Source of the DNA: Hylemonella sp.
GTDB taxonomy: Bacteria > Pseudomonadota > Gammaproteobacteria > Burkholderiales > Burkholderiaceae_C
Direction of reading: 5' to 3'
Assembly: GCA_030680575.1 (NCBI GenBank)
Contig: JAUXVI010000014.1
Span: 1-57,996 of the forward strand
DNA length: 57,996 bases
The notes under the pieces are model-generated. The model was not told the origin of the DNA, did not search any database, and was given only the letters and a program-made list of their open reading frames with translations. Shown piece after piece: positions 42,645-50,747 of this stretch. Position numbers and translations under genes: made by a program. How positions within the stretch are numbered: position 1 is the first letter of the stretch; the number at the start of each line of letters is the position of its first letter.

Positions 42645-44650
42645 GGCAGGTCTTCGTAGGTGTCGCTCTTGCCTGGGCGTTGCGGCCCGACCTGGCCCAA
42701 CCGCGCCTTGAGCGACTGCGGCCGGCCGGTGATGAGCGCGGCGTAGTTGGTGGTGTTGGACAGCACTTTCTTCACGTAGTCGCGCGTTTCGTTGAAGGGC
42801 ACGTTCTCGGCCCAGATGGCAGCTTCCAGCATCGGGTCGCCGTCCTGGCCGCGCCAGGCGCGCGAGCGGCTCGGGCCGGCGTTGTAAGCGGCGGCGGCCA
42901 GCGGCATGGAGCCGTCAAAGCTCTCCAGCACCAGTTTGAGGTAGCCGGTGCCGATGGCGATGTTGGTGTCGCGGTCGGTGATGTGGTGCGGTTTGAAATC
43001 GGCGAGGCCGATGCGCTTGGCGGTCCAGCGCGCCGTGGCCGGCATGACCTGCATCAGGCCGGAGGCGCCGACGCTGGACTGGGCGTCCATGATGAAGCGG
43101 CTTTCCTGCCGGATCAGGCCATAAACGTAAGCCGGGTCGAGCTCGATCTGGCCGGCGCGCTGTACCACCGCCTGCCGGAACGGCATCGGGAAGCGCTGCT
43201 CGAAGTCGATCACAGTCTTGGTCCGTTCGCTGGTGTTGATGCAGCGGTCCCACACCTGGTTGTCGCAGGCCAGTTGGGCCGCGGCCAGCAGCTCACGATC
43301 ACTCATGCCGCCGCGCTGGTGCGCGCCGACGCTGTAGTTCCACTCACGCACGCCTTCGGCACGCAGCCCGGCCTGGATGGCATAGAGCGCGCGGCGCAGG
43401 CCAGGGTTGTTCTGTGCGGCTTCTTTCTCTGCCATGGTCAGTGGTTCCGGCTTGGGGGGCACCGTGATCGGGCGTCCCAGTTCTTCCAGTGCCAGCTGTT
43501 CGTAAAAGCCGCGCGGCGAGGCGATCGACTCGAACAGGGCGCGGGCCTGGACCGGTGCCTCCGGCTTGCCGCCCAAAGTGAGCAGGGCGCGGGCGCGCCA
43601 GTAGACCCAGGCCGGGTCCTGGCGCTGTGCTTCGGGCATCGCCGTGATGGCATTCAGCACATCCTGCCAGGCGCCGGCGCGCAGGGCGGCACGCACCTTC
43701 CACACCAGGTGGTCGCCGTTCAGGTGCTGGTCATGCGCATGGGCGAAGTAGTTCATGGCACCTTCGTTGAGACGGCGCGCAGCGCGCTTGCCGATCACGC
43801 CCCAGACCCAGCTGCGCTCTTCCTGCGTCAACTGGGTGCGCCAGCGCACCTTGTTCATCTCGTCCATGGCCGCCGTGGTGTCGGTGCTGGCCAGGCGCAC
43901 CAGCGCCAGCGTCACCAGCTCCTTGGTGCGCGGGCGCAGGGCGGTGATCTTGTCGTCCAGGAAACGCACCGGGTTCGAATAAATGGCGTTGACGCTGGCC
44001 ACCCAGTCCGGATTCAGCAGGCCCACCGCCTGCGCGGCGATGCGCGGGCGCTCGTTTTCGAAGCCCAGCCGCGCGCGCAGCCAGGCGGTGTGAGCTTTGA
44101 GCTTGCCGGCATCGAGTTGCTGCTCGGCTGCGGCGGCGCAGCCTTCGTCGGTTTCCTTTTGCGCCAGCCACAACTCCTGCACCTGGGCAGCCACGTCGGT
44201 GCCGGCAGACTGGGCCTCAATCAGCAGCGCATAACAACGGACCGAGCGGTCGTCGTTCATGCGGAATTTCGGGTACTCGGCCGCAAACGTGGCCCAGTCG
44301 CGCCGCTTGCCCAAGAGCAGCAGCCAATCGTTGCGCAGCCGGTCTTCCTGGTAGGTGCCGGCGTAGCGGCTCAGGAAGGTCCGGATCTCTGTGGGACCGG
44401 CTTCATCCAGCCGTGCCGCCAGTTCCCAGTAGGCGCCCCAGGGTTCCAGCACATGGCCCTGCACCTGCGGTAGCAATGCGGAGAGGCGGCGGCGGTCGCC
44501 TTTCTTGAAGGCCTGGTTCATGTCCAGGATGACAGCATCGTCGGCGGTTTGCGCACGGGGTTTGGCTTTGGGCGCGGCGACGGCGCTGGCGTGTGGCAAC
44601 ATCAGACCCGCCACCAGGGCGATCGATGTCAGAATGACTTGAAACTGCAT
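42641..44650 (-). CDS. slt: Soluble lytic murein transglycosylase (Slt70-like)
   Basis: 669 residues from ATG at 44648-44650. A signal peptide (VILTSIALVAGLMLPHASAVA) leads to a long alpha-superhelical U/L domain and a C-terminal lysozyme-like domain. The catalytic glutamate is in IRQESRF, followed by SSVGASGLMQVMPATA and AAAYNAGPSRSRAW. It cleaves peptidoglycan with formation of 1,6-anhydromuramic products. The length and order match Slt70. Divergent from the folate cyclo-ligase gene ten bases away. Confidence 0.93.
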   Translation of the reverse strand: MQFQVILTSIALVAGLMLPHASAVAAPKAKPRAQTADDAVILDMNQAFKKGDRRRLSALLPQVQGHVLEPWGAYWELAARLDEAGPTEIRTFLSRYAGTYQEDRLRNDWLLLLGKRRDWATFAAEYPKFRMNDDRSVRCYALLIEAQSAGTDVAAQVQELWLAQKETDEGCAAAAEQQLDAGKLKAHTAWLRARLGFENERPRIAAQAVGLLNPDWVASVNAIYSNPVRFLDDKITALRPRTKELVTLALVRLASTDTTAAMDEMNKVRWRTQLTQEERSWVWGVIGKRAARRLNEGAMNYFAHAHDQHLNGDHLVWKVRAALRAGAWQDVLNAITAMPEAQRQDPAWVYWRARALLTLGGKPEAPVQARALFESIASPRGFYEQLALEELGRPITVPPKPEPLTMAEKEAAQNNPGLRRALYAIQAGLRAEGVREWNYSVGAHQRGGMSDRELLAAAQLACDNQVWDRCINTSERTKTVIDFEQRFPMPFRQAVVQRAGQIELDPAYVYGLIRQESRFIMDAQSSVGASGLMQVMPATARWTAKRIGLADFKPHHITDRDTNIAIGTGYLKLVLESFDGSMPLAAAAYNAGPSRSRAWRGQDGDPMLEAAIWAENVPFNETRDYVKKVLSNTTNYAALITGRPQSLKARLGQVGPQRPGKSDTYEDLP

Positions 44651-44659
44651 GTGGGAATT

Positions 44660-45259
44660 ATGGACACATCTGAGGAAAAAAGGGCGCAGGAAAAGAAAGC
44701 CTTGCGTCAGCAACTCATCTCTCAACGCCTGAACCTGCCCGATCGCCTACAACGCGCGACCCTGTTGCAGCAAGTCATGCGCATCTGGCTGGTGGGCCGA
44801 CCGGATGCGGTGATCGGTGCCTACTGGCCGATCAAGGGCGAATTCGACCCGTTGCCGGCCTTGCACCGCTGGAAGGAAGACGGCGAGCTGATCGACCAGC
44901 CGCAGCCTCGGCGCATCGGCCTGCCGGTGATCGACAAGGTGCACAAGACCCTGACCTTCCACGCCTGGTACCCCGGCTGCCCGATGGAGGAGGACGCCTA
45001 CGGCATCCCGAAGCCGAAGGACACCGAGCTGATCGTGCCCACGCTGCTGTTCGTGCCTTGCGTCGGCTACGGCCCTGGCGGCTACCGCTTGGGTTATGGC
45101 GGCGGCTTCTATGACCGCACGCTGGCCGCGCTGCAGCCCAAGCCCTTTACCGTCGGGCTGGGCTTCACCCAGGGCTTCCTGTCGGACTTCGAGCCCGAGC
45201 CGCATGACGTGCCGCTGGACGCCATCCTCAACGACAACGGCGTGGTCTGGCCGGTCTAG
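44660..45259 (+). CDS. 5-formyltetrahydrofolate cyclo-ligase
   Basis: 199 residues from ATG at 44660. The conserved GYGPGGYRLGYGGGFYDRTL motif and the N-terminal KKALRQQLISQRLNL with the ATP-binding basic residues identify the enzyme, which converts 5-formyl- to 5,10-methenyl-tetrahydrofolate. No adjacent 6S RNA sequence was recognised. The next gene encodes a TetR regulator, 17 bases downstream. Confidence 0.92.
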   Translation: MDTSEEKRAQEKKALRQQLISQRLNLPDRLQRATLLQQVMRIWLVGRPDAVIGAYWPIKGEFDPLPALHRWKEDGELIDQPQPRRIGLPVIDKVHKTLTFHAWYPGCPMEEDAYGIPKPKDTELIVPTLLFVPCVGYGPGGYRLGYGGGFYDRTLAALQPKPFTVGLGFTQGFLSDFEPEPHDVPLDAILNDNGVVWPV

Positions 45260-45276
45260 CACCTTTCTTCCCTGAC

Positions 45277-45876
45277 ATGGCCCGTCCCAAATCTGCTTCC
45301 CACGATCTCAAGCGCGACGAGATTCTCGACATCGCGGCGCAGTGCTTCGCCGACAAGAGCTACCCGGCCGCCAGCATGAACGACATTGCCGCCGCCTGCG
45401 GCACCTCCAAGGCGCGGCTGTACCACTACTACGACAGCAAGGAAGCCATGCTGTTCGACCTTCTGGACCGCTACACCCAGCAACTGCTGGCCATCGTGGG
45501 CCAGGTGCAGGCCACGGCGCAGCGCCGCAATCTGGACGACCGCGCCGCGCTGCATGAGTTGGTACGTTGTTTCCTGCAGGAGTACGAGACCTCGGCCACG
45601 CGCCATGTGGCGCTGCTGAATGACACCAAGTTCCTGGGTGAGACGCAGCGCGAGCAGATCTTCAACCGCCAGCGCGACGTGGTCGCGGCTGTCACGCACA
45701 TGCTCAGGCGCGCCTACCCGGGGCGGCTGAACGCGCGCAACCAGACGGCCATCACCATGATGCTGTTCGGCATGATCAACTGGACCTTCACCTGGCTGCG
45801 CCCGGGCGGGACCATGAGCTACGCCGCCTTTGCCGACGAGGTGATTGCCATGCTGGAGCGAGGCCTGGCCGATTGA
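45277..45876 (+). CDS. TetR-family transcriptional regulator
   Basis: 199 residues. The N-terminal helix-turn-helix is IAAACGTSKARLYHYYDSKEAM, the canonical TetR recognition region, following RDEILDIAAQCFADKSY. The C-terminal half is the ligand-binding/dimer domain (TAITMMLFGMINWTFTWLRPGG). It is followed after 113 bases by an MBL-fold protein gene on the same strand, which it may control. Ligand unknown. Confidence 0.9.
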   Translation: MARPKSASHDLKRDEILDIAAQCFADKSYPAASMNDIAAACGTSKARLYHYYDSKEAMLFDLLDRYTQQLLAIVGQVQATAQRRNLDDRAALHELVRCFLQEYETSATRHVALLNDTKFLGETQREQIFNRQRDVVAAVTHMLRRAYPGRLNARNQTAITMMLFGMINWTFTWLRPGGTMSYAAFADEVIAMLERGLAD

Positions 45877-45989
45877 CCAGGCCACGGACGGTTCCAGTTT
45901 TTCGGTTTCGCTATCCGTAATGCGTTACGCTTAAATAAAATCGGGGCCGTTCCCTGATGCCCCCTGATCCAGACCCTACCGGAGACACC

Positions 45990-46979
45990 ATGAGCAAAGC
46001 CTTTGCCTCGCAAGCCGACCTGACCGACAAGAAGATCACCTTTGAGCAACTCAGCAAGCACTGCTGGGCCTACACCACCGAGGGCGACCCGAACTCGGGC
46101 GTCATCATCGGCGACAACTGCATCCTGGTGAGCGATGCCACCGCGACGCCGGCCATGGCACAGGATCTCATCCGGAAGATCCGCACCATCAGCGACAAGC
46201 CCATCAAGTACGTGCTGCTGACGCACTACCACGCGGTGCGTGTGCTGGGCGCCAGTGCCTTTGTGGCCGAGGGTGCGACCGAGATCATTGCCAGCCAGGG
46301 CACGCTGGAGCTGATCCGCGAGCGCGGCGCGCAGGACATGAAGAGCGAGATGGAGCGTTTTCCGCGCCTGTTCCGCAACGCCGAGACGGTGCCCGGCCTG
46401 ACCTGGCCGAGCATGGTGATCGGCGGTGGCAACCCGGTTAAAGGTGAAGTGCCGGGCAAGCTCAGCATCAACCTGGGTGGCGTGGTGGTGCAGATCTGGA
46501 GCCCGGGCCCGGGCCACACGCGCGGCGACACCATCGCCTGGGTGGAGGAAGAGAAGGTGCTCTATTCGGGCGACCTGGTGGAGTTCGAGGCTGGCGTCTA
46601 CACCGGCGATGCGCAGCTCGAAGAGTGGCCGGCCACGCTGGAAGCGCTGCGCGCCCTCAAGGCCGAGGCCATCGTGCCCGGCCGTGGTGAGGCGATGAAG
46701 GGCAACGCCAACGTCAACAAGGCGCTGGACTACACCAAGCGCTGGGTCGAGACGCTGTACACGGCAGGCAAGGAAGCCGTGGCGCAGAAGATGGACCTGA
46801 AAGCCGCCATGGCGCACACGCGCAAGAGCATGGACCCGGTGTTCGGCAAAGTTTTCATTTATGAGCACTGCCTGCCGTTCGACGTGACCCGTGCCTATGA
46901 CGAGGCCAGCGGCATCAAGAACCCGCGCATCTGGACCGCCGAGCGGGACAAGGCCATGTGGGCGGCACTGCAGGGCTGA
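45990..46979 (+). CDS. MBL-fold protein lacking part of the metal site
   Basis: 329 residues from ATG at 45990 with CGGAGA upstream. The fold is clear (VSDATATPAMAQDL; GPGHTRGDT; LYSGDLVEF). The canonical HxHxDH is HYHAVR: His79 and His81 remain but the usual Asp and His are Val83 and Arg84. The last histidine of the family appears replaced by Arg in VPGRGE. Thus the three-histidine Zn1-type site may survive while the second site is lost. Catalysis may differ from hydrolases of the family. It ends just before a good terminator. Confidence 0.82.
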   Translation: MSKAFASQADLTDKKITFEQLSKHCWAYTTEGDPNSGVIIGDNCILVSDATATPAMAQDLIRKIRTISDKPIKYVLLTHYHAVRVLGASAFVAEGATEIIASQGTLELIRERGAQDMKSEMERFPRLFRNAETVPGLTWPSMVIGGGNPVKGEVPGKLSINLGGVVVQIWSPGPGHTRGDTIAWVEEEKVLYSGDLVEFEAGVYTGDAQLEEWPATLEALRALKAEAIVPGRGEAMKGNANVNKALDYTKRWVETLYTAGKEAVAQKMDLKAAMAHTRKSMDPVFGKVFIYEHCLPFDVTRAYDEASGIKNPRIWTAERDKAMWAALQG

Positions 46980-47000
46980 GCGCCTGCTGTCGATCTGCCG

Positions 47001-47025
47001 GGGCCTGCATTGCAGGCCCTTTTTT
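47001..47025 (+). terminator. Rho-independent terminator after the MBL-fold gene
   Basis: GGGCCTGC-ATT-GCAGGCCC forms a perfect 8-bp stem with a 3-base loop, followed by a run of six T. It starts 22 bases after the MBL-fold stop. The minus-strand gene that follows ends within the T-run region. Confidence 0.9.
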
Positions 47026-47902
47026 ATTTGGCGCTGATCAGGGCCCGTGCGTCGGCCTCGTAGTCCTGCAGCTTGTCCTGAAGGTGGCGTCGCTGCGCCG
47101 CGCTGGTACTGTTGTGGAGCGCGGCAATGTTGGCACAGCTCTCGACGACCAGGCGTTCGAACTGGGTTTGGTAGGCGGCATCGGGCGAATTCAGGTTGCG
47201 TTGCAGCAGCGCCAGAATTTCGGCTTTGACGTGTGCCGCACGGTCACTGTTGCCGTGTTCCCGCAAGACCTGCAGCATGTCCTGCTGGCGGCGCAGCCGT
47301 TCGCGCCAAGCGAGTCGTGCGTCGAAGGTGGGGCTGGACACGCTCTGGCGAAGGATGGCCAGTTGCGCTTCTTCCAGCCGGCCATAAAAACTCTGCGCCC
47401 GTTCTTCGGCCTTCTTCAGCCGGCGTGCTGAAAGTTCGGCTGGCGTGCTGTCCAGCCACTCTTCGCGCCAGGTCCGGTTGTGCTTGTCGAACTGCAGCGC
47501 CAGGTGGCGCCATTGTTGTGGCTCAAGCGTGGGCACCACGCGGCTCATGCCCTCGGCAGCCTGCTCGCCCAGACGTTGCACACGCAGGCGGATCTGGTCG
47601 CTGAACGCACACACCTGCTGCGGTGTCACCGGCCCGCTGGCCACGCGCTGTATCTGGCGTAGCAGGTCGGCGTAGGCCGGCAGTTCGTTCGTGCGGTGCC
47701 AAGCCTGCAGTGTGGCCAGACTGTCGCGCACCTGAACCGTTTGGGCATCGTTGAAATCGATGTAGCTGTCCAGCCACCAGTAGACCAGCGCCGGGGCGTT
47801 GTTGTAGCCGATTTTGACGGCGCTGCAGCCACCCAGAAAAACCAGCAGCAGCGCGCCGATAATGCGGGGCAGGAGCGCCGGCAGGCGTCTGGAATTCAAC
47901 AT
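47024..47902 (-). CDS. DUF6279-like lipoprotein
   Basis: 292 residues from ATG at 47900-47902; the longer frame would overlap the divergent glmU start. A signal sequence ends with the lipobox LGGC (VFLGGCSAVKIGYNNAPAL). The rest is strongly helical, rich in Gln, Arg and Leu (QWRHLALQFDKHNRTWREEW), resembling DUF6279 lipoproteins of Burkholderiales and other proteobacteria. Function unknown. Confidence 0.78.
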   Translation of the reverse strand: MLNSRRLPALLPRIIGALLLVFLGGCSAVKIGYNNAPALVYWWLDSYIDFNDAQTVQVRDSLATLQAWHRTNELPAYADLLRQIQRVASGPVTPQQVCAFSDQIRLRVQRLGEQAAEGMSRVVPTLEPQQWRHLALQFDKHNRTWREEWLDSTPAELSARRLKKAEERAQSFYGRLEEAQLAILRQSVSSPTFDARLAWRERLRRQQDMLQVLREHGNSDRAAHVKAEILALLQRNLNSPDAAYQTQFERLVVESCANIAALHNSTSAAQRRHLQDKLQDYEADARALISAK

Positions 47903-47924
47903 GACGGAAGCAAACGAGAAAAAC

Positions 47925-49349
47925 ATGGTTCAGTCCCAACAGGCAGTGGATGTGGTCATCATGGCCGCCGGCAAAGGCACCCGCATGAAAAGCAAACTGC
48001 CCAAAGTGTTGCACCGTTTGGCCGGGCGTGCACTGTTGCAGCATGTGGTGGACACCGCGGCCGGTCTGAATGCGCGCCGCGTGGTGGTGATCACCGGCCA
48101 CGGTGCTATGGAAGTTGAAGCGGGTCTCGCACAACCAGCAAGGGCTGGAGCCGGATTTGGCATGGAATTCGTGCGACAGGAGCCGCAGCTCGGAACCGGC
48201 CACGCGGTGCAGCAGGCGGTACCCGCGCTGCCGGACGACGGCGTGGTGGTGGTGCTGTCGGGCGACGTGCCGTTGACGCAGGTTGACACACTGCAAGCGC
48301 TCATCAGTGCTTGCGGCGGGAACAAGCTGGCACTGCTGACCATCGAGTTTGCCGACCCCACAGGTTATGGGCGCATTGAGCGCGCCGGTTCGGGGGCCGT
48401 GCAGGCCATCGTCGAGCACAAGGACGCCAGCGACACGCAACGCCAGATCAAGGAAATCTACAGCGGCATCATGGCGGTGCCGGCCAGGCTGCTCAAGCCC
48501 TGGCTGGTCAAGCTGGACAACAAGAATGCGCAAGGCGAGTACTACCTGACCGACGTGGTGAAGTTTGCTGTGGCGGACGGTGTGCCGGTGGTGGCGCACA
48601 AGATCAGTGATGCGTTGCAGGTGGCTGGCATCAACAGCCCGGTGCAACTGGCCGAGCTGGAGCGCGCCCATCAATTGCGCCAGGCCCAAGCTTTCATGGA
48701 GCAGGGCGTGCGGCTGGCTGATCCGGCGCGTTTCGATGTGCGCGGTGAACTGCAGTGCGCGCAGGACGTGGAGATCGACGTCAACTGCATCTTCTCGGGC
48801 CGCGTCCAGCTGGGCGAAGGCGTGCGCATCGGTGCCCATTGCGTGATTTCGAATGCCCGCATCGGCGCCGGCGCCGTGATTCACCCCTACACCCATATCG
48901 AGGGTGGTCACAGCGACAAGGATGTGGTCGAGGTCGGCCCCGGTGCGCTGGTGGGCCCCTTCGCCCGCCTGCGCCCTGGTGCCAAGCTGGGCCAGGAGGT
49001 GCACATCGGCAACTTCGTCGAAGTCAAGAACGCCACCATGGCCGCTGGTGCCAAGGCCAACCACCTGGCCTATGTGGGCGATGCCAGCCTGGGCGAGCGC
49101 GTCAACTACGGCGCAGGCAGCATCACCGCCAACTATGACGGCGCCAACAAGCACCAGACCGTGATCGAGGCCGACGTGCACATTGGCAGCAATTGCGTGC
49201 TGGTGGCGCCGGTGACCATCGGCGCCGGCGGCACGGTGGGCGGCGGCTCCACCATCACCAAGGACACCGCGCCCGGTGCGCTGACGGTGGCGCGCGCCAA
49301 ACAGGTGAGCGTGGCCAACTGGACGCGGCCCGTGAAAAAGAAGAAGTGA
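47925..49349 (+). CDS. glmU: Bifunctional GlmU (UDP-GlcNAc synthesis)
   Basis: 474 residues from ATG at 47925; an in-frame ATG at 47901 is the alternative. The N-terminal uridyltransferase domain has VVIMAAGKGTRMKSKLPKVL and GTGHAVQQA. The C-terminal left-handed beta-helix acetyltransferase domain has hexapeptide repeats and KANHLAYVGDASLG with the catalytic His. It makes UDP-N-acetylglucosamine from glucosamine-1-phosphate. glmS lies 1.4 kb downstream. The start is close to the divergent lipoprotein gene. Confidence 0.97.
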   Translation: MVQSQQAVDVVIMAAGKGTRMKSKLPKVLHRLAGRALLQHVVDTAAGLNARRVVVITGHGAMEVEAGLAQPARAGAGFGMEFVRQEPQLGTGHAVQQAVPALPDDGVVVVLSGDVPLTQVDTLQALISACGGNKLALLTIEFADPTGYGRIERAGSGAVQAIVEHKDASDTQRQIKEIYSGIMAVPARLLKPWLVKLDNKNAQGEYYLTDVVKFAVADGVPVVAHKISDALQVAGINSPVQLAELERAHQLRQAQAFMEQGVRLADPARFDVRGELQCAQDVEIDVNCIFSGRVQLGEGVRIGAHCVISNARIGAGAVIHPYTHIEGGHSDKDVVEVGPGALVGPFARLRPGAKLGQEVHIGNFVEVKNATMAAGAKANHLAYVGDASLGERVNYGAGSITANYDGANKHQTVIEADVHIGSNCVLVAPVTIGAGGTVGGGSTITKDTAPGALTVARAKQVSVANWTRPVKKKK

Positions 49350-49359
49350 GTCCCCGGGC

Positions 49360-50109
49360 ATGAGTGCGCAACCCTCTCCACAGGAGCAAGAGCTGAACCG
49401 GCTGCGCGCCGAGCTGCAGGCGGCGCGTGATGCATTGGGCGACTTCGCTTACGTGGTGTCGCACGACCTGCGCGCCAACCTGCGCCACATCAGCGCCTAT
49501 GCCGGTCTGGTGCGGGAGGAGTTGGGTGACTCCGTACCGGCCGAGGCTGTCAGCTACCTCGATACCGTGACCAACGCCGCCAAGCTGATGGGGCGGCAGA
49601 TCGACGGACTCATGACTTGGTCCCAGTTGGATCGGGCCGAGCTGGACGCCGCGACGCTGGACGTGCCGGCGCTGGTCGCTGAGGCGCGCCGCGTGCTGGC
49701 GGCCGAGGCGGCTGGCCGGCAAATTGACTGGCAGGTGGCGGCCGATGTGCCGCCGCTGCGAGGCGATGCGGTACTTGTGCGTCAGCTCTTTGCGCACCTG
49801 CTGTCCAATGCACTCAAGTTCACACGCCCGCGCGCATTGGCGGTGATCAGCATCGGCTGGCAACCAGCGGCCGAAGACGGCCTGTGCCTGCTGTTCGTGC
49901 GCGACAACGGCGTGGGTTTCAACCCGCAGCAGCAGGACAAGCTGTTCCACGTCTTTCAGCGCCTGCACAGCGCCAGCGAGTTCGAAGGTCAGGGCCTGGG
50001 GCTGGCGCTGGCGCGCAAGATTGTCGAGCGCCATGGCGGCAGCATCCGCGCTGAAGGCGCACTGGATGCCGGTTGCTGCATCCGCTTCACGCTGCCGCTG
50101 GCGGCGTGA
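49360..50109 (+). CDS. Soluble sensor histidine kinase without sensory domain
   Basis: 249 residues. After a short coiled-coil lead (QEQELNRLRAELQAARDAL) comes a HisKA domain with phospho-acceptor in YVVSHDLRANLRHI, then a HATPase domain with N-box LLSNALKFT, G1 DNGVGF and G2 GQGLGLALARKI. No transmembrane helix or input domain remains. It resembles the kinase core of bacteriophytochrome-like proteins (SHDLRxxLRxI), so it may be controlled by a partner. No response regulator adjoins it. It starts 10 bases after glmU and is probably co-transcribed. Confidence 0.88.
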   Translation: MSAQPSPQEQELNRLRAELQAARDALGDFAYVVSHDLRANLRHISAYAGLVREELGDSVPAEAVSYLDTVTNAAKLMGRQIDGLMTWSQLDRAELDAATLDVPALVAEARRVLAAEAAGRQIDWQVAADVPPLRGDAVLVRQLFAHLLSNALKFTRPRALAVISIGWQPAAEDGLCLLFVRDNGVGFNPQQQDKLFHVFQRLHSASEFEGQGLGLALARKIVERHGGSIRAEGALDAGCCIRFTLPLAA

Positions 50110-50118
50110 ACGTCACGT

Positions 50119-50613
50119 TCACGGCATGTTCTTGGGCAGCGGCACCTGTGTGCCGAACTTGCTGCGTTTCACGCTGAAGAAGGCTTTGACATTGCGCACA
50201 TTGGCATCGCTGGTGAACAGGCGCTGCGCCAGGGCCAGGTAGTCCGGCATGTCGCGCGCGTGCACCACCAGCACGAAGTCCGGCCCGGGGGAGACGCGGT
50301 AGCACTGCTGCACAGCATCGTCTGCGGCCACGCGCTGCTCAAAGGCATCCAGCGCTTCCGCGCCTTGGCGGTCCAGTGTGATCTCCACAATGGCTTGCAA
50401 GCCGTGGCCAATCAAAGAGGCCAGCCGGTCGCAACTCAGCACCGCCACCTGTTTTTCAATCAGACCGGTATCAGCCAAGCGCTTGACGCGGCGCAGGCAG
50501 GTGGGCGGCGAAATGTGCACCCGTGCCGCCAGGGCCTGGTTGCTCTGGCCGGCGTCGCGCTGCAGGGCGTCCAGCAACAACAGGTCGGTTCCGTCGATGG
50601 TGATTTGTTCCAT
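50119..50613 (-). CDS. Lrp/AsnC-family transcriptional regulator
   Basis: 164 residues. The N-terminal winged helix (DALQRDAGQSNQALAARVHISPPTCLRRVKRL) is followed by the RAM ligand-binding domain (QAIVEITLDRQG and CYRVSPGPDFVLVVHARD). Lrp-type regulators respond to amino acids as octamers. The gene is convergent with the kinase gene and divergent from glmS, with a 134-base AT-rich spacer. Confidence 0.93.
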   Translation of the reverse strand: MEQITIDGTDLLLLDALQRDAGQSNQALAARVHISPPTCLRRVKRLADTGLIEKQVAVLSCDRLASLIGHGLQAIVEITLDRQGAEALDAFEQRVAADDAVQQCYRVSPGPDFVLVVHARDMPDYLALAQRLFTSDANVRNVKAFFSVKRSKFGTQVPLPKNMP

Positions 50614-50747
50614 AAATATGTATTTTTTGGAATATTTTCAATATAAATTCAATATCTGAAATTTAAATTCAAAAATTAATAAAAATCAATCAGAAATTTT
50701 GACTCAAGAGCTCTACCATCGGCCATCCATTTGAGGAGATATCAAGC
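50614..50747. promoter_or_regulatory. AT-rich divergent spacer between the Lrp gene and glmS
   Basis: The spacer is rich in A and T near the regulator start (ATTTTTTGGAATATTTTCAA, and AATTTAAATT), a typical Lrp-like binding composition. GAGGAG lies nine bases before the glmS ATG. No glmS ribozyme-like leader was recognised, as expected in proteobacteria. Confidence 0.55.

Noticed and set aside
42578..44473. 631-codon plus-strand frame opposite slt
   Set aside because: Shadow of slt; no domain or start signal.
50614..50747. glmS ribozyme in the leader of glmS
   Set aside because: The 134-base spacer is AT-rich without the ribozyme core and this RNA is a Firmicutes feature.
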